Below are positions 21,505 to 21,946 of a stretch of DNA of 21,946 nt, piece after piece. The stretch is from assembly GCA_050697555.1 (NCBI GenBank), contig JBOHAD010000040.1:1-21946 (forward strand). Direction: 5' to 3'. Position 1 is the stretch's first letter. Each line of letters opens with the position of its first letter. The notes under the pieces were generated by a model. It saw only the letters and a program-made list of their open reading frames with translations, did no database searches and was not told the origin of the DNA. Made by a program: the position numbers and the translations under genes. Origin of the DNA: DASQWP01 sp050697555 (GTDB lineage: Bacteria > Actinomycetota > Thermoleophilia > Gaiellales > Gaiellaceae).

Positions 21505-21539
21505 CCGCCCGCAGGGCCATGTCTCACGGACGCGGGCGG
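21505..21539. terminator. bidirectional hairpin between convergent genes
   Basis: CCGCCCGC (21505-21512) and GCGGGCGG (21532-21539) form a perfect 8 bp GC stem with a 19-nt loop. It fills the 37 bp between the stop of the PLP enzyme and the stop of the opposing dioxygenase gene. It has no T-tract but its position fits a shared terminator. Confidence 0.5.
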
Positions 21540-21946
21540 TCAGTCCTCTTGCTTAGCGAGCTCGGTGAGCTCGTTGCGCGCGCGCCAGAGCTCCGGGTAG
21601 CGGCTCTTGTGGATGAGGTTGCCGAGCACCTCAACCGGCGTCCCCTGCGTCCCCACGACCTCGCCGCCGATGATCCGCTCGACGAGCTTGAAGTGGTGCA
21701 CTCGCCAGAGCGTGACGCGCTCGTCCCACTCCATCAGGAGCTCGGCCAGCTGGTAGAGCTGCTCGAACTCGCGGCCCCGCCGGTAGAGCTCGACGACGGT
21801 GAGGCCCTCCTCGCGCAGTAGCTCGTGAAAGGCCTCCCCGAGCGGCGGCGAGACCCGGCGCACGCCGTTGTGGCCGGGCGAGTCGAAGCCGCTCCCGTGC
21901 CCCAGCACGCGGCGGACCTCCTGGTACTCCCACGGGGACATGTGCT
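21540..21946 (-). CDS. kynA: tryptophan 2,3-dioxygenase family protein (5' end outside window)
   Basis: The C-terminal 135 or so codons of a heme dioxygenase that would open the indole ring of tryptophan to N-formylkynurenine. Recognisable parts are MSPWEYQEVRRVLGHGSGFDS (the LTPLDFLEFR...GFQS region of the family) and the heme-binding segment WRVHHFKLVERIIG. The substrate-binding loop GTQGTPVE takes the place of the usual GTGGSSG. Family members are about 250-280 residues, so the first ATG in view (21941) is probably internal and the gene continues beyond the right edge. It converges on the class V PLP enzyme, the natural partner if that is a kynureninase. The altered loop leaves room for a tryptophan analogue as substrate. 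Confidence 0.82.
   Translation of the reverse strand, partial: HMSPWEYQEVRRVLGHGSGFDSPGHNGVRRVSPPLGEAFHELLREEGLTVVELYRRGREFEQLYQLAELLMEWDERVTLWRVHHFKLVERIIGGEVVGTQGTPVEVLGNLIHKSRYPELWRARNELTELAKQED

Overview
The window is high-GC DNA with frequent GTG starts, many 1 to 4 bp stop/start overlaps, an F420/flavin-type luciferase-like enzyme, a Cys-Gly-Gly-Asp-rich lipoprotein and CoxLMS-type genes. Together these suggest an actinomycetote, perhaps a Thermoleophilia-like soil lineage. That placement is inferred from style, since no rRNA or other marker gene is present.

Positions 1-4280 are an accessory, rearranged region with visibly lower GC. It holds a long non-coding stretch with a near-perfect 22 bp palindrome (242-263). 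Next come a tightly coupled gene pair (636-1891) whose second product ends in a HEPN-like RNxxxH motif, and a 66-residue orphan. A head-to-head junction follows near 2825, where two genes have both lost their 5' ends: a phage-like helical protein on the minus strand and a tyrosine recombinase on the plus strand. After it lie a 47-residue ORF, a small barrel-like protein and a single-pass membrane protein.

Positions 4370-14363 form a large minus-strand catabolic block. In transcription order it reads: CoxM-like FAD subunit, CoxS-like 2Fe-2S subunit, CoxL-like molybdenum subunit, CoxG-like SRPBCC protein, LLM flavin oxidoreductase, M20 hydrolase and FAH-family hydrolase. After a 117 bp gap come an M24 peptidase-like enzyme and a homocitrate/isopropylmalate synthase-like enzyme. 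Most of these genes overlap or abut, so most of the block is probably co-transcribed.

Positions 14525-21502 form a divergent plus-strand operon: bicupin, branched-chain-amino-acid-type ABC transporter (livK, livH, livM, livG, livF) and a class V PLP enzyme resembling kynureninase. A strong 16 bp hairpin separates the binding-protein gene from the permease genes. A convergent partial tryptophan 2,3-dioxygenase gene runs off the right edge.

Taken together, the right-hand 17.5 kb looks like an import-and-degrade module for an amino-acid-like, possibly N-heteroaromatic or acylated, compound. The transporter takes it up; the molybdenum hydroxylase, LLM enzyme and cupin oxidise or rearrange it; and the M20, FAH and M24 hydrolases cleave it. 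The substrate is not readable from the sequence. The dioxygenase/PLP pair at the right edge hints at tryptophan or kynurenine chemistry. The two best candidates for new biology are this module, with its atypical molybdenum-site loop, and the HEPN-like gene pair.
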